Part shown: positions 1 through 8,062 of the stretch, piece after piece
How positions within the stretch are numbered: position 1 is the stretch's first letter
How the letters are laid out: each line of letters opens with the position of its first letter
IMG/VR virus record: IMGVR_UViG_3300020468_000003
Location: 1-64,000 of that record
DNA length: 64,000 bases
Reading direction: 5' to 3' (one strand)
From: a virus
The notes under the pieces: generated by a model
The model's database searches: none
What the model was told of the DNA's origin: nothing
Seen by the model: only the letters and a program-made list of their open reading frames with translations
Position numbers and translations under genes: made by a program

Positions 1-599
1 GTCTCTCTTTCTTTTCCTGCGTAAATTTTATGACAAAATGAACCTACGTCCCAGCCATAGTCTGCAAAGTCTTTATACATCTGTTCTACTAACGAAGTCG
101 TCGGAACAATTATCAGAGTATTTTGCTTGCGTTCAACAAAATATCGAACAATCGAATATATCATCAGAGACTTACCCGATGCAGTTGGGGATATCAACAA
201 CTTTCTATTATGCCTTAGAGCGTCGTATACTCCCTCTACTTGGTAAGAACGTGGTTTGATCTTACAAATTGCTTGCATATAATCTTTAACACCCTCTGGT
301 GAGATCTGCTCATTCACTTCAAAGGGTAGACCATAGAACTTGCTTGGTTGAAAAGCATAAGTGTAATTATGATCAGCACAGAATTGTATTACTTTATCTA
401 ATAGTCCAACATATATTTGCTTCGTTTGTGTATTAAATAACCTTATCTTTCCATCCCAATACTTATTTTTATAAGCAGGTGAAAACTTTGCGCCAGGTAC
501 TTCAAAAGTAAACTGATCTGCTAATTCATAATAAACATGAGGTTCTGCCTCAACATTTAAATATACTTCATTCTTCTTGGAAATAACCAAATGAGACAT
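1..599 (-). CDS. uvsW: UvsW-type recombination/repair helicase, N-terminal part
   Basis: Only the N-terminal ~199 residues are in the window; the gene runs off the left edge. It begins MSHLVISKK and carries the T4 UvsW N-terminal domain pattern (a YWDGKIRLF block matching T4 NWDGRIRLL), then the superfamily 2 helicase start: a RSYQVEGVYDAL Q-motif-like block, Walker A SPTASGKS and motif Ia IIVPTTSLVEQM. T4 UvsW is an ATP-dependent helicase that unwinds R-loops and branched DNA and shifts replication from origin-dependent to recombination-dependent mode. It sits directly downstream of uvsY, as in other T4-like phages, and a late-type promoter lies 20 nt upstream. Motifs were read directly by translating the minus strand. 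Confidence 0.93.
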   Translation of the reverse strand, partial: MSHLVISKKNEVYLNVEAEPHVYYELADQFTFEVPGAKFSPAYKNKYWDGKIRLFNTQTKQIYVGLLDKVIQFCADHNYTYAFQPSKFYGLPFEVNEQISPEGVKDYMQAICKIKPRSYQVEGVYDALRHNRKLLISPTASGKSLMIYSIVRYFVERKQNTLIIVPTTSLVEQMYKDFADYGWDVGSFCHKIYAGKERE

Positions 600-618
600 A
601 ATATCTCCACATCTGGTC

Positions 619-626
619 TATTTATC
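619..626 (-). promoter_or_regulatory. T4-type late promoter upstream of uvsW
   Basis: The minus strand reads GATAAATA, one base from the T4 late element TATAAATA, and lies 20 nt upstream of the uvsW ATG. It overlaps the last codon of uvsY. The assignment is by consensus only. Confidence 0.5.
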
Positions 627-1056
627 AATTAAATCCAGACTGAAATTTCTGCCATTCAATGGCATTTTTTATTTGATATGTACGGTTCGACACTGCCCTT
701 ATAATCTCTTCTAAGAACTTTAGGGTAGTATCATAGTATTTTACCTTAAGATTTATCTTTGCCAGTCTCTCGTCTGCCTCCATGTACTTTTGGAGTGCTT
801 CTTTCTCTCTGATCTTATATGGAAACGGTTCTTCTGCGTAAGTCTCTACAGTTGCCTTACCTGTATAATATCTGTATCTATCTAAATTTATTTCATTCTG
901 AGTAACTCTTGCTTTTTCTCGCATTAGAGTAATAGTATTATAAAGAGTATAATACTTAGAGTGTAGTTGTGGAATTCTTAGTGATTCATCATGTAAATTA
1001 TCAGGATCTATGCGAGAATCTTTCTCCCACATTTCCTGAATCTTATCAAGATCCAT
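625..1056 (-). CDS. uvsY: UvsY-like recombination mediator
   Basis: A protein of 143 aa, close to T4 UvsY (137 aa). It starts MDLDKIQEMWEKD with a mostly helical pattern, contains the YRYYTGKA segment that parallels LDYYSGRG in T4 UvsY, and ends in a helix with KNAIEWQKFQSG, parallel to the T4 C-terminus. UvsY loads UvsX recombinase onto gp32-coated single-stranded DNA during recombination-dependent replication and repair. It lies between a tail-tube-like gene and uvsW, the order seen in cyanophages, which supports the call. Confidence 0.9.
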   Translation of the reverse strand: MDLDKIQEMWEKDSRIDPDNLHDESLRIPQLHSKYYTLYNTITLMREKARVTQNEINLDRYRYYTGKATVETYAEEPFPYKIREKEALQKYMEADERLAKINLKVKYYDTTLKFLEEIIRAVSNRTYQIKNAIEWQKFQSGFN

Positions 1057-1072
1057 AATAAAGATTATTTAA

Positions 1073-1618
1073 TTAAAGTTCTTTGCCAAGCATATCATTG
1101 AGCTCGTATATAGTATACCTGAAAGATACCTCTGCTGTAAAGTAGTCTATGTCAGTTTCTGAAACATCAAATGTTAATCCACTTAGAGATATAGGAAATA
1201 AATCAATAAACTTAACTTGTGCGACTGGTTGGAAGTTACTATTCAAAATTTGAAGAGTTCCATCACTAAATGCTTCCTTTCCATCCTGTACACCATCATC
1301 ATTCGTTGTTAATGTCTTATAGTCTTGGGTACTTTGTGCAAAACCAAGTCTTTTCATCCATTTATGGATTATTGAAAAGTTTTCCAAGTTTTCATCTACG
1401 AGGAAAGTTAGAGAAAAATCCCCATAAGATATCTTCTCGCCAGGTACATCAATATCTTTTAGATATGATGGTTGGATTTGTGTTGCTAGACTTATATCAG
1501 GTATATTAGCAGACATTGATAAAAAATCAACTTTTGGATATTTTCCTAAAGTAAATTTAAATCCAACTGGAGTTAAAAAATTTCTATTCTGTATTTGATT
1601 TGCAAATGCAGTTGCCAT
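1073..1618 (-). CDS. Tail-tube-like protein (gp19 family; possible tail completion/tube initiator)
   Basis: A 181-aa protein with the layout of the T4 gp19 tail-tube family: N-terminal NFLTPVGFKFTLGKYPKVDF, a central DIDVPGEKISYGDFSLTFLVDENLEN strand-turn block before a helix (IIHKWMKRLGF), and a C-terminal SFRYTIYEL strand. It is a second tube-fold protein, separate from gp19 at 8063-8653. Cyanophage annotations at this place often use gp3, tail completion and sheath stabiliser; a tube initiator such as gp48 or gp54 is another option. The family is fairly clear, but the exact role is inferred. Confidence 0.65.
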   Translation of the reverse strand: MATAFANQIQNRNFLTPVGFKFTLGKYPKVDFLSMSANIPDISLATQIQPSYLKDIDVPGEKISYGDFSLTFLVDENLENFSIIHKWMKRLGFAQSTQDYKTLTTNDDGVQDGKEAFSDGTLQILNSNFQPVAQVKFIDLFPISLSGLTFDVSETDIDYFTAEVSFRYTIYELNDMLGKEL

Positions 1619-1620
1619 TA

Positions 1621-1776
1621 TTAATCGATAATGATATTAAACCAATCTTGACTCATTCCTTTGATGATATTATCTGCAGACTCTTTATCATCTGCGTATC
1701 CTTCTTTTATCAAATGGTCAACAACAGACTCATATTGTGCCTTGATTTTTTGTGCTTCTCTAGGTGTAGGTTTCAT
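1621..1776 (-). CDS. Conserved small protein, 51 aa
   Basis: A 51-aa reading frame starting MKPTPREAQKIKAQYESVV and ending MSQDWFNIIID. It fits exactly between the tube-like gene (start 1618, 2 nt away) and the Gly-rich gene. It looks like two amphipathic helices, and charge and spacing are those of a real gene. A late-type promoter lies 22 nt upstream. I recall similar short proteins at this place in cyanophages, but no function is known to me. Confidence 0.7.
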   Translation of the reverse strand: MKPTPREAQKIKAQYESVVDHLIKEGYADDKESADNIIKGMSQDWFNIIID

Positions 1777-1797
1777 TTTGAACGCAATATTTGTAGT

Positions 1798-1805
1798 TAT
1801 TTATC
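1798..1805 (-). promoter_or_regulatory. T4-type late promoter
   Basis: The minus strand reads GATAAATA, 22 nt upstream of the 51-aa gene, in the short spacer after the Gly-rich gene. It matches seven of eight bases of the T4 late consensus. Confidence 0.5.
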
Positions 1806-1809
1806 AATA

Positions 1810-2091
1810 CTATTCTCCACCACCGCCTCCACCGTTTCCACCGCCACCATTTCCACCACCATTTCCACCGTTGCTGTAACCACCATTACCATTCCCATTG
1901 CCACCATTACCGTTCCCATTCCCATTAGAACCATTTTTTTTATTGCTACTATCATCATTGTCTTGTCTTCCTCCCAAATAACGACCAACAACACTTACAT
2001 GTCTATTACCTTTTGGTACACATGCACCTAATTTTTTATCAAACTTGTAACCACTAGGACAATTACGACTAAACTCTTTGTATGATTTCAT
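1810..2091 (-). CDS. Small Gly/Asn-rich protein with N-terminal two-Cys domain
   Basis: A 93-aa protein in two parts. Residues 1-45 are ordinary and hold two cysteines (NCPSGYKFDKKLGACVPKG), possibly a small disulphide or metal-bound knuckle. Residues ~55-93 are almost only Gly and Asn (NGNGNGG, then GGNGGGG), a low-complexity tail encoded by a GGT/AAT repeat. It could be a linker or adhesive virion component; the sequence shows no more. It lies in the late module. The purine/pyrimidine-biased repeat makes length variation between relatives likely. Confidence 0.6.
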   Translation of the reverse strand: MKSYKEFSRNCPSGYKFDKKLGACVPKGNRHVSVVGRYLGGRQDNDDSSNKKNGSNGNGNGNGGNGNGNGGYSNGGNGGGNGGGGNGGGGGGE

Positions 2092-2124
2092 TACTTTTTT
2101 AAATTCCTAGTAATTATTTAGAAT

Positions 2125-2149
2125 AAAAAAGAGACCTGTTAAGGTCTCT
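2125..2149 (-). terminator. Intrinsic terminator after the 63-aa gene
   Basis: On the minus strand, AGAGACC and GGTCTCT form a 7-bp stem around TTAACA and are followed by a T tract. It lies 18 nt past the stop of the 63-aa gene. It is almost identical to the terminator at 2394-2419. Confidence 0.85.
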
Positions 2150-2166
2150 GATCCATCTCGAACATA

Positions 2167-2358
2167 CTATCTATATTCAGCAATGTTACCACCATTACGT
2201 CCACATGTATTATCCATGATTCCCATCATCTGTGAAACAAGTTGTGGATTTTTCTTTGCATACCCATCTCCAAAATGAGAGTCTATGCTACGAATCGATT
2301 CTTGCAGATATTGATCTGTAATGAAACTAACGATTTCAAATTTTTCAGTAATTTTCAT
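2167..2358 (-). CDS. Small protein of unknown function, 63 aa
   Basis: A 63-aa protein starting MKITEKFEIVSFITDQYLQES. The middle is helical and polar, with one cysteine near the end (DNTCGRNGG). It is a single-gene unit: the gp23 terminator lies upstream, its own near-identical terminator lies downstream, and AT-rich TATGAT/TAATAT promoter-like sequence sits just before the start. I do not recognise a family. The bracketed layout suggests an independently acquired gene. Confidence 0.6.
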   Translation of the reverse strand: MKITEKFEIVSFITDQYLQESIRSIDSHFGDGYAKKNPQLVSQMMGIMDNTCGRNGGNIAEYR

Positions 2359-2393
2359 GTTTATATTTGTATATTACCTCAATATCATAGCAT

Positions 2394-2419
2394 AAAAAAA
2401 GAGACCCGTCAAGGTCTCT
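2394..2419 (-). terminator. Intrinsic terminator after gp23
   Basis: On the minus strand, AGAGACC and GGTCTCT pair around a TTGACG-type loop and run into seven T residues. It starts 28 nt past the gp23 stop, as expected for a highly expressed capsid gene. Confidence 0.88.
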
Positions 2420-2446
2420 TTGTTAAACAAATATGTAATATCCGAA

Positions 2447-3853
2447 TTACATGAGGTTGTTAACTCTAACTCTTCTGTAGTATCTGTTGCTATTAGCAGT
2501 GATACGACCAAGACCAGCAGTTGTTCCTTCAGCAAATGGGTTGGAAACAAGACCATAACGAGTCTTAAATCCGATTTTTGGCTGGAAGGTGTTTTCTCCA
2601 ACTGCACGAACCATCTGTAATGGAACGTATGGGCAGTAGAATAAACCTGCGTCATAAGGTGAAGAACCTTTGTATCCAACAACGTAGTACTGCGCAGCAG
2701 CAACGTTTGCTGAATATGGATCGATGTATACTCTATACTTACCTTGTAAGATACCAGCAAATGTATTACCAGTGTCATCAACGTTAAGGTTAGCGTTAAG
2801 AGCAGGAGTGTAGTCTAGTACACCAGCCATTGTTAATGCAGAAGCAACGTCAGCAGAACAAAGGATCATGTTACCCTTTCCGCGTCTTGTTTCTTGTGCG
2901 ATTGCGTTGGCATCTCTTTCGATCTGGAAGATCAAACCTTTGAACTTCTCAACAGACCATCTACCGTTACTATCAACGTCTAAGTCAAATGTACCAGTTG
3001 AAGCAACGTTTGCCTGTGCACCAGACTTAGCAGCTTTGTATACTGTACGGATAACTTCTCTGTTGATCTCAGCAAGAATCTCAGTAGAAAGAATGTTAGC
3101 AAGTTCTGCTTCTGCATTCAATCCGTGGATTGCTTTGAGGTCTTGAGCAAGTTCTAATGAGTACTCAGCTTTAAGTGCTCTGGACTTAGCAGTCACAGTA
3201 ACTTTCTCGATGCTGAATGCCATCTGGTTGAACTCGTCTCCAGATGTACCTAGATCTTCAGATTGCTCTGTACCCATACCCTGACCAACAGGATAAGTTG
3301 TAGCAGCCTGTGAACCCTCTGGGTTAAGAAGACCTGGATTTGCAGCACTTGTAGGACCAGTTGTACCGAAACCAACGGATTCGCCACCACTATTGGCAAC
3401 GTACTTAGTACCTTCAAGATCAAACCCTGAGTTTTGTCCAGAGAATGATGTATCTGCTTCGTCGAACAATGCTTCTGAACCACCCATAGACTGGAACTTG
3501 GAACGCATTGCGAAGATTAAACCAGTTGGTCCGTTCATTGGTTGTACACCAGCTAGGTCATAAGCGACCAAGTTTGGCATAGAACGACGAATTAAACTGA
3601 TTAGGACTGGGTCAAAACCTGCAACAGGTGATGATGCGTCAGCAGAGAAACCTGCTGTAGATGATGTTGATCCAGTGTTTACTGTTGGCTGCTCAGATAA
3701 GAATTCTCTTTCTTCGTTTACAGCCTTTTCTTGGTTTTCTAACAGAATCGCAGTTACCGCTCTTCGATGTGAATCTTTGATTGGATCCAGACCATCGTGG
3801 TCTAGAATCGGTGCCCACTTCTCCTGTAGATGTTCAGCGTTGAACATTTGCAT
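2447..3853 (-). CDS. 23: Major capsid protein gp23
   Basis: A 468-aa protein of the T4 gp23 family (HK97 fold; T4 gp23 is 521 aa). Recognisable blocks are VFDPVLISLIRRSMPNLVAYDLAGVQPM-like N-terminal sequence (residues ~80-105), the YSLELAQDLKAIHGL helix, the EINREVIRTV helix and the C-terminal RAVGENTFQPKIGFKTRYG block. The first ~54 residues are a charged propeptide; LSE at residues 52-54 before Gln fits the (Leu/Ile)-x-Glu cleavage rule of the gp21 protease, so maturation there is inferred. A good AGGA ribosome site precedes the ATG, and the gene lies directly after the scaffold gene. Confidence 0.97.
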   Translation of the reverse strand: MQMFNAEHLQEKWAPILDHDGLDPIKDSHRRAVTAILLENQEKAVNEEREFLSEQPTVNTGSTSSTAGFSADASSPVAGFDPVLISLIRRSMPNLVAYDLAGVQPMNGPTGLIFAMRSKFQSMGGSEALFDEADTSFSGQNSGFDLEGTKYVANSGGESVGFGTTGPTSAANPGLLNPEGSQAATTYPVGQGMGTEQSEDLGTSGDEFNQMAFSIEKVTVTAKSRALKAEYSLELAQDLKAIHGLNAEAELANILSTEILAEINREVIRTVYKAAKSGAQANVASTGTFDLDVDSNGRWSVEKFKGLIFQIERDANAIAQETRRGKGNMILCSADVASALTMAGVLDYTPALNANLNVDDTGNTFAGILQGKYRVYIDPYSANVAAAQYYVVGYKGSSPYDAGLFYCPYVPLQMVRAVGENTFQPKIGFKTRYGLVSNPFAEGTTAGLGRITANSNRYYRRVRVNNLM

Positions 3854-3907
3854 TTGAATTTTCCTTTATGCTTAGTTTTATACGAGTTTGATTTTATAAT
3901 TTAAAAA

Positions 3908-5053
3908 TCACTTTTTGGCAACTCTACCTAGAGTCTGAAGATAAGCATCCATTCTTGTAGAATACTGCTTAGCTGGTTCTTCAACCCCTTCAGAAATTAG
4001 GGTATCAGAGTCGTCTTTCTTTGGAGCACTAGTGTTTGATGGGAAATAAGATTCCTTCAATTTAACTAGTTTCTCTCTATAGGTATCTTCACTATCAAAC
4101 TCAACATTTTCTGCAAGTTTAGCGAGCTTATCTTTCTGTGAAAGTGCTAATCCTTCTGTTACTTCTGAAAAAATTACATCGGCAACGGATTCTGCTAATC
4201 TCCTGTTCAAATTAACATTCTTGTCAATTTGCTCATTGAGTTTTGACTCCATTTCATCAAGTTTATCTACCATACTCTCTAGGACATCATATTTGTCTTC
4301 AGGGATTGTTACATAATGTTCTTCAAATAGTTTCTTCATTCCGTCTAAGAATGAATCAGTCATTTCAGCTTTGAGTCCTTCTTCGACTGAGAGTTGATTT
4401 TCTTTAACCCACTCATCGGCAACATACTCAAGGTATGAATCGACTCGTGCTGTCAAATCTTTTTTCACCGCTTCTACTTCTTCTACTAATACTTTTTCAT
4501 AAGCACTTTGTAGTTCTTCCTTAACGGTAGCAACCTTAGATTTGATTGCTGTCTCGAAGATTGTTCTTGCTTTATCTTGGAATTCTTCGGAAAGTTCCTC
4601 TCCTGCGATAAGAGCATTAATATCTGCATCGATATCAATTGCTTCTTCTTCCTCTTCAGCAATTACTTCTTCTTCAGTAGTTTCTTCTGCTTCAGCAACA
4701 ACTTCTGTTTCTTCGGTAGAAGATTCTTCGGATTCAGCAACAACTTCATCAGTTTTTGCTTCGTCTTCAGCGACTACATCGCCTTCAACTTCTTCCTCTT
4801 CCTTCATACCTTTAGCACCCTCTGCAGGTTTTGCTCCTTTATTAACAACATCTTTAACTTGCTTAAGTGTTGCACCAGGTGTTTTTAGTTTTGCTGAATC
4901 GTCATCAGGTTTGTAATTTTCGGGAGTAGGACCGCCTAGGTCTTCTACTTCCCCGCCTGACATTTTTTGCATTGGTTCTGCAGGTTTTGCACCTTTAGTA
5001 ACCACGTTTTCTTCGAGTTTTTCCATTTTGTCTAATTTGCTACCAACGGACAT
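3908..5053 (-). CDS. 22: Prohead core scaffold protein gp22
   Basis: A 381-aa, highly acidic, mostly helical protein between the protease and capsid genes, the invariable place of gp22. The N-terminal third is low complexity: two KGAKPAE copies (near residues 20 and 72), then Glu-rich runs such as TEETEVVAEAEETTEEE. Residues ~140-380 look like long coiled-coil helices (the SKVATVKEELQSAYEKVL region), the usual scaffold core. In T4, gp22 forms the inner core on which gp23 assembles and is later degraded by gp21. It is longer than T4 gp22 (269 aa) mainly through the acidic N-terminus. Confidence 0.88.
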   Translation of the reverse strand: MSVGSKLDKMEKLEENVVTKGAKPAEPMQKMSGGEVEDLGGPTPENYKPDDDSAKLKTPGATLKQVKDVVNKGAKPAEGAKGMKEEEEVEGDVVAEDEAKTDEVVAESEESSTEETEVVAEAEETTEEEVIAEEEEEAIDIDADINALIAGEELSEEFQDKARTIFETAIKSKVATVKEELQSAYEKVLVEEVEAVKKDLTARVDSYLEYVADEWVKENQLSVEEGLKAEMTDSFLDGMKKLFEEHYVTIPEDKYDVLESMVDKLDEMESKLNEQIDKNVNLNRRLAESVADVIFSEVTEGLALSQKDKLAKLAENVEFDSEDTYREKLVKLKESYFPSNTSAPKKDDSDTLISEGVEEPAKQYSTRMDAYLQTLGRVAKK

Positions 5054-5089
5054 GTGTTTTTTGTTATTAGATCGGTGATAATCTGTATT

Positions 5090-5097
5090 TATTTATA
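5090..5097 (-). promoter_or_regulatory. T4-type late promoter upstream of gp22
   Basis: The minus strand reads CTATAAATA, an exact T4 late element, 37 nt upstream of the gp22 start and just inside the 48-nt gap after gp21. It would add transcripts for scaffold and major capsid protein. Confidence 0.75.
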
Positions 5098-5101
5098 GAA
5101 C

Positions 5102-5752
5102 TTAAAGATTTGATAAGAAATCATTAAATAAATTTAATTTATGTTCTTCAAGAACTTTTTGATCTACAAGTGTATTAATATGTTTTTTTGTTTGAGATGC
5201 GAGAGATTCGCGGAGAATTCCACCTTCCCAAATCCATTCTTTTCCTTCCATAATTCCAGATACAAATGCATCAGGAGCAGAAGGATCTGCAACGATATCT
5301 GCAGCAGTTGCTAACATAAAATCTTCGCCAACAACTTTGCATCCATTATTGCTTTCTCTTAGTGATCCAACACCACGAGAAGATACTCCTAAAGTAACAC
5401 CTTCATCTAATAAAGATTTTGCAATCTTACCCATAGGTGTTTCTAAAAGTTGTGCCTTTCCTATAAAGTTATTTCCCTCTTGACGAAGAGAAGTAATTTT
5501 ATGAGAAACACGATCTAGGTTTACTGTAGGACCATCGGGATGTCCAAGTTCTCCAAGAGCACGACCTTTTGCAACGAAAGCTTCATTGTATCTGTTAACT
5601 TCTTTTGCAAGAGTTCCAACTGGATACATTCTTCCATTACGATTTTTTAGATCTCCCTGAAGGAATACTCCCTCAATATACATTTTCTTTTTACTACCTT
5701 TTCCTTCAGTAATAAATTTAACGTCTGAAATTTCTTCTGTTATTAGTTTCAT
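5102..5752 (-). CDS. 21: Prohead maturation protease gp21
   Basis: A 216-aa protein of the T4 gp21 serine protease family. The expected catalytic elements are present: His71 in GELGHPDGP and the Ser pair 124/125 in LGVSSRGVGS. The N-terminal NRNGRMYPVGTLAKEV block is also typical. The enzyme sits in the prohead core, cleaves core proteins and the capsid propeptide, and destroys itself. Size (T4 212 aa) and position between gp20 and gp22 agree. The stop is followed at once by the gap with the gp22 promoter. Confidence 0.95.
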   Translation of the reverse strand: MKLITEEISDVKFITEGKGSKKKMYIEGVFLQGDLKNRNGRMYPVGTLAKEVNRYNEAFVAKGRALGELGHPDGPTVNLDRVSHKITSLRQEGNNFIGKAQLLETPMGKIAKSLLDEGVTLGVSSRGVGSLRESNNGCKVVGEDFMLATAADIVADPSAPDAFVSGIMEGKEWIWEGGILRESLASQTKKHINTLVDQKVLEEHKLNLFNDFLSNL

Positions 5753-5756
5753 AGTT

Positions 5757-6032
5757 CTAATTTGTAAATCCTACTTTAGTACCTTTTACATTAGATCCAG
5801 AATCAACAAAAACAACATCTGTTGGATTCTTTTCTAATAATTCTGTTGTATTTGCTAATAATCCAAATGATCCTATAGTAGCAGAACCACCATTATTTTC
5901 AGCAACAGTAACGAGATAATCAGTTGTGCTTGGGTTAGATAAACGAACAACTGTTGCTTCACTAAAACTAGTTGCAGCACCAACTGTATTCGGTACAACT
6001 ATTTGTGACCCTTTTACTAGAATTCTTGTCAT
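5757..6032 (-). CDS. Small head-module structural protein, 91 aa
   Basis: A 91-aa, beta-rich protein starting MTRILVKGSQIVVPNTVGA, with alternating hydrophobic strands and Gly/Ser/Thr turns (SGSNVKGTKVGFTN at the end). No transmembrane segment or signal is visible. It lies between gp67-like and gp21 with its own late-type promoter. Cyanophages commonly carry a protein of this kind here and it is often found in virions; a head decoration or vertex role is only inferred. Confidence 0.7.
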   Translation of the reverse strand: MTRILVKGSQIVVPNTVGAATSFSEATVVRLSNPSTTDYLVTVAENNGGSATIGSFGLLANTTELLEKNPTDVVFVDSGSNVKGTKVGFTN

Positions 6033-6080
6033 TCTTTTAGTTCCTCAGTTTTTATTTCTAGAATATAGAATACTATCTTG

Positions 6081-6088
6081 TATTTATT
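6081..6088 (-). promoter_or_regulatory. T4-type late promoter
   Basis: The minus strand reads AATAAATA, 49 nt upstream of the 91-aa structural gene. It is one base from the T4 late element. Confidence 0.5.
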
Positions 6089-6101
6089 AAATTAAGTATC
6101 T

Positions 6102-6317
6102 TTATTCCTTTTCCTCTTCTTCTTCTGGTGTATCAGTAACTTCAGTTTCTGCTTCTGCTTCAACTTCTGCTGCAGGTTGATCGAACATGCCAGATGCTAC
6201 GCCAGGTCTTAAAGCTTCTATTTTTTCTCCTGCTTTTGCAAAAATTGCATTCTTGAGAGCATCAGAAACTTCGGATGCAGAAGCATCTGTTGCAATAGCA
6301 TTAATAATATCGTCCAT
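6102..6317 (-). CDS. 67: gp67-like prohead core protein
   Basis: A 71-aa protein with an N-terminal helical half (MDDIINAIATDASASEVSDA, then FAKAGEKIEALRP) and an extremely acidic tail (EAEAETEVTDTPEEEEEKE). This is the plan of T4 gp67 (PIP, 80 aa), which also begins MEELIEAI and ends in an acidic tract. Its place directly after gp20 is also that of T4 gene 67. gp67 is a minor core component needed for prohead shape and is cut by gp21. The call rests on layout and composition more than identity. Confidence 0.7.
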   Translation of the reverse strand: MDDIINAIATDASASEVSDALKNAIFAKAGEKIEALRPGVASGMFDQPAAEVEAEAETEVTDTPEEEEEKE

Positions 6318-6339
6318 AATTAATTTAAGTATTTAAACT

Positions 6340-6347
6340 TATTTATA
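6340..6347 (-). promoter_or_regulatory. T4-type late promoter upstream of the gp67-like gene
   Basis: The minus strand reads TATAAATA, an exact T4 late element, 23 nt upstream of the gp67-like ATG and directly abutting the gp20 stop codon. Confidence 0.72.
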
Positions 6348-8027
6348 CTAGATCTTTCCACCCTTTGGTTCAGGTAATACTGCACCATCTCCATCTTCGG
6401 GATCTACCATTGGTGCTTCTCCATTAGTAGGAACTTGACCAAGATCTCCTTCACCTTCTTGAGGTAATGGTTCTCCAGTTATTGGATCAACTTGAGATGG
6501 ATCTGGTAATATACCTTTTGCAATTTCATCTTCTATTTGTTCATCAATATCAATGATTTCTCCATCAGTTTGACGTAATACTCTCTTACGTACATATTCA
6601 GTAGAATAATACTTACCAATATATGGTTCAATGGTTGCTAATATTCCCAATCTTCCTTCTAATAATTCAGATTCTTTAAGTTCAGCAAATTGATTATCAT
6701 ATAGGTAATCATATTGTATATGATCGCTAATTTGTTCCCAATCTTCTGGAGCAATAATATTTTTAAGAATTAATTGTGTTTTTAAAAGATCGTTGAATAG
6801 ATTTGAAAATCTCTTTCTTAAACGTCCTACGTATTTTGCAAATTGTAATTCATCTCTTAAAATTTCTGAAGATCTACCAAGATTAAAACCATCTCCACCA
6901 CCAGGCATTCTTGTCTCAGGAACACTTAATGCACGATATAATTTTTTCTGGAAATATTCAATATCAGCAAGTTCGCCAAGATTCTGTCCTGCAGGTAAAG
7001 TTGTGATTTCAGTTCCTCTACCACCTTCTCTTCTAGGTAGCCAGAAATCTTCCATCATACTCATCATTTTTTTATCATCACGAACTTCTCCAGTGTTCGC
7101 ATCATAAACCATTTTATTTCTATAACGCATCATAACATCTTTAAGATATTGTTCTGCTTTTACTTTTGGTAAATTACCAACATCAATATAAAATATTCTT
7201 CTTTCTGGAGCACGAGACATACGATAGATGACTAGCGAATCTTCAATCATTCTTAACTGATTGAGTGCTTTAATTCCTTTATGTAAGTAAGATAAAACAG
7301 TATTTCTATTTCTATCAACTAATCCTGATGTTACAAAAGTAACTGAGTCTCTAGCAATTTTGATAGATGCTTTTGAAGCACCAAAATTACCAGGTCCACG
7401 ATTGGCACCTGAGTTTGGAGTATATACAAAATGCTCTTCTATTTCTGGATAATCCATAGGTGCTCGAACACCTACTGGTACACTACCCTTAAATCCTGCT
7501 GCGTCTGATTCTTTCTTCTTCTCTTTTCTAATATGCTTTATTTTTAAAGGATCAATATATCTTAAATCTTGAATACCTTTATCTGGATGATCAACATCAA
7601 TTACTTTTAGATAGAACAATCTACCATCAACATACCAGTTTTTAAATATTTCGTGTGCTTTCTTATCAAAATCAAGAATTTCTTTTATTGTTTTAAATTC
7701 TTCTCTTATTGCTTTCTTTAACTTATCGCTTGCATTTAAGTTTGATAATTCAACTTCTATAGGAGAATCATAAAGATCACTAACAATTGCTTCATTGATA
7801 ATATCTTCGATTGCTTTATCAGCTTCTGGATGTAACGACATCTCACGATATCGTCTGATTAGATCGTATTCAGTCTTATAGACACCTTCGATGTCTACGT
7901 ACTGTCCATAAAATCCTGATTGTAGATAGAAATCAGCCCCGTCCTCATTATTCTGAGGGACGGGGGATACTATACCTTTCGGTTTCTTTTCATTATCTTC
8001 AATCGAAAAACCAAAGAGTTTCGCCAT
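6348..8027 (-). CDS. 20: Portal vertex protein gp20
   Basis: A 559-aa portal protein (T4 524 aa). Conserved cyanophage/T4 blocks are present: YDLIRRYREMSLHPEADKAI near residue 55, SYLHKGIKALNQLRMIEDSL, and the YRMSRAPERRIFYIDVGNLPK stretch, followed by MMRYRNKMVYDANTGEV and LPGGGD-like PETRMPGGGDGFNLG. gp20 forms the dodecameric ring at one vertex, starts prohead assembly and is the channel for packaging by gp17. The C-terminal ~50 residues are Pro/Gly/Glu rich and probably flexible. This is the gene used as a cyanomyovirus diversity marker. Confidence 0.97.
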   Translation of the reverse strand: MAKLFGFSIEDNEKKPKGIVSPVPQNNEDGADFYLQSGFYGQYVDIEGVYKTEYDLIRRYREMSLHPEADKAIEDIINEAIVSDLYDSPIEVELSNLNASDKLKKAIREEFKTIKEILDFDKKAHEIFKNWYVDGRLFYLKVIDVDHPDKGIQDLRYIDPLKIKHIRKEKKKESDAAGFKGSVPVGVRAPMDYPEIEEHFVYTPNSGANRGPGNFGASKASIKIARDSVTFVTSGLVDRNRNTVLSYLHKGIKALNQLRMIEDSLVIYRMSRAPERRIFYIDVGNLPKVKAEQYLKDVMMRYRNKMVYDANTGEVRDDKKMMSMMEDFWLPRREGGRGTEITTLPAGQNLGELADIEYFQKKLYRALSVPETRMPGGGDGFNLGRSSEILRDELQFAKYVGRLRKRFSNLFNDLLKTQLILKNIIAPEDWEQISDHIQYDYLYDNQFAELKESELLEGRLGILATIEPYIGKYYSTEYVRKRVLRQTDGEIIDIDEQIEDEIAKGILPDPSQVDPITGEPLPQEGEGDLGQVPTNGEAPMVDPEDGDGAVLPEPKGGKI

Positions 8028-8062
8028 TATTAAATTCTCTTAAAAAATATTCCTATGTTTAT

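Noticed and set aside
1661-2031. Proline- and threonine-rich plus-strand frames opposite the Gly/Asn-rich gene.
   Set aside because: They are reverse-complement readings of the same GGT/AAT repeat and have no ribosome site.
4542-4916. Plus-strand frames of 100 or more codons opposite gp22.
   Set aside because: They are Ser-rich antisense shadows of the Glu-rich scaffold sequence; gp22 is clearly the real gene.
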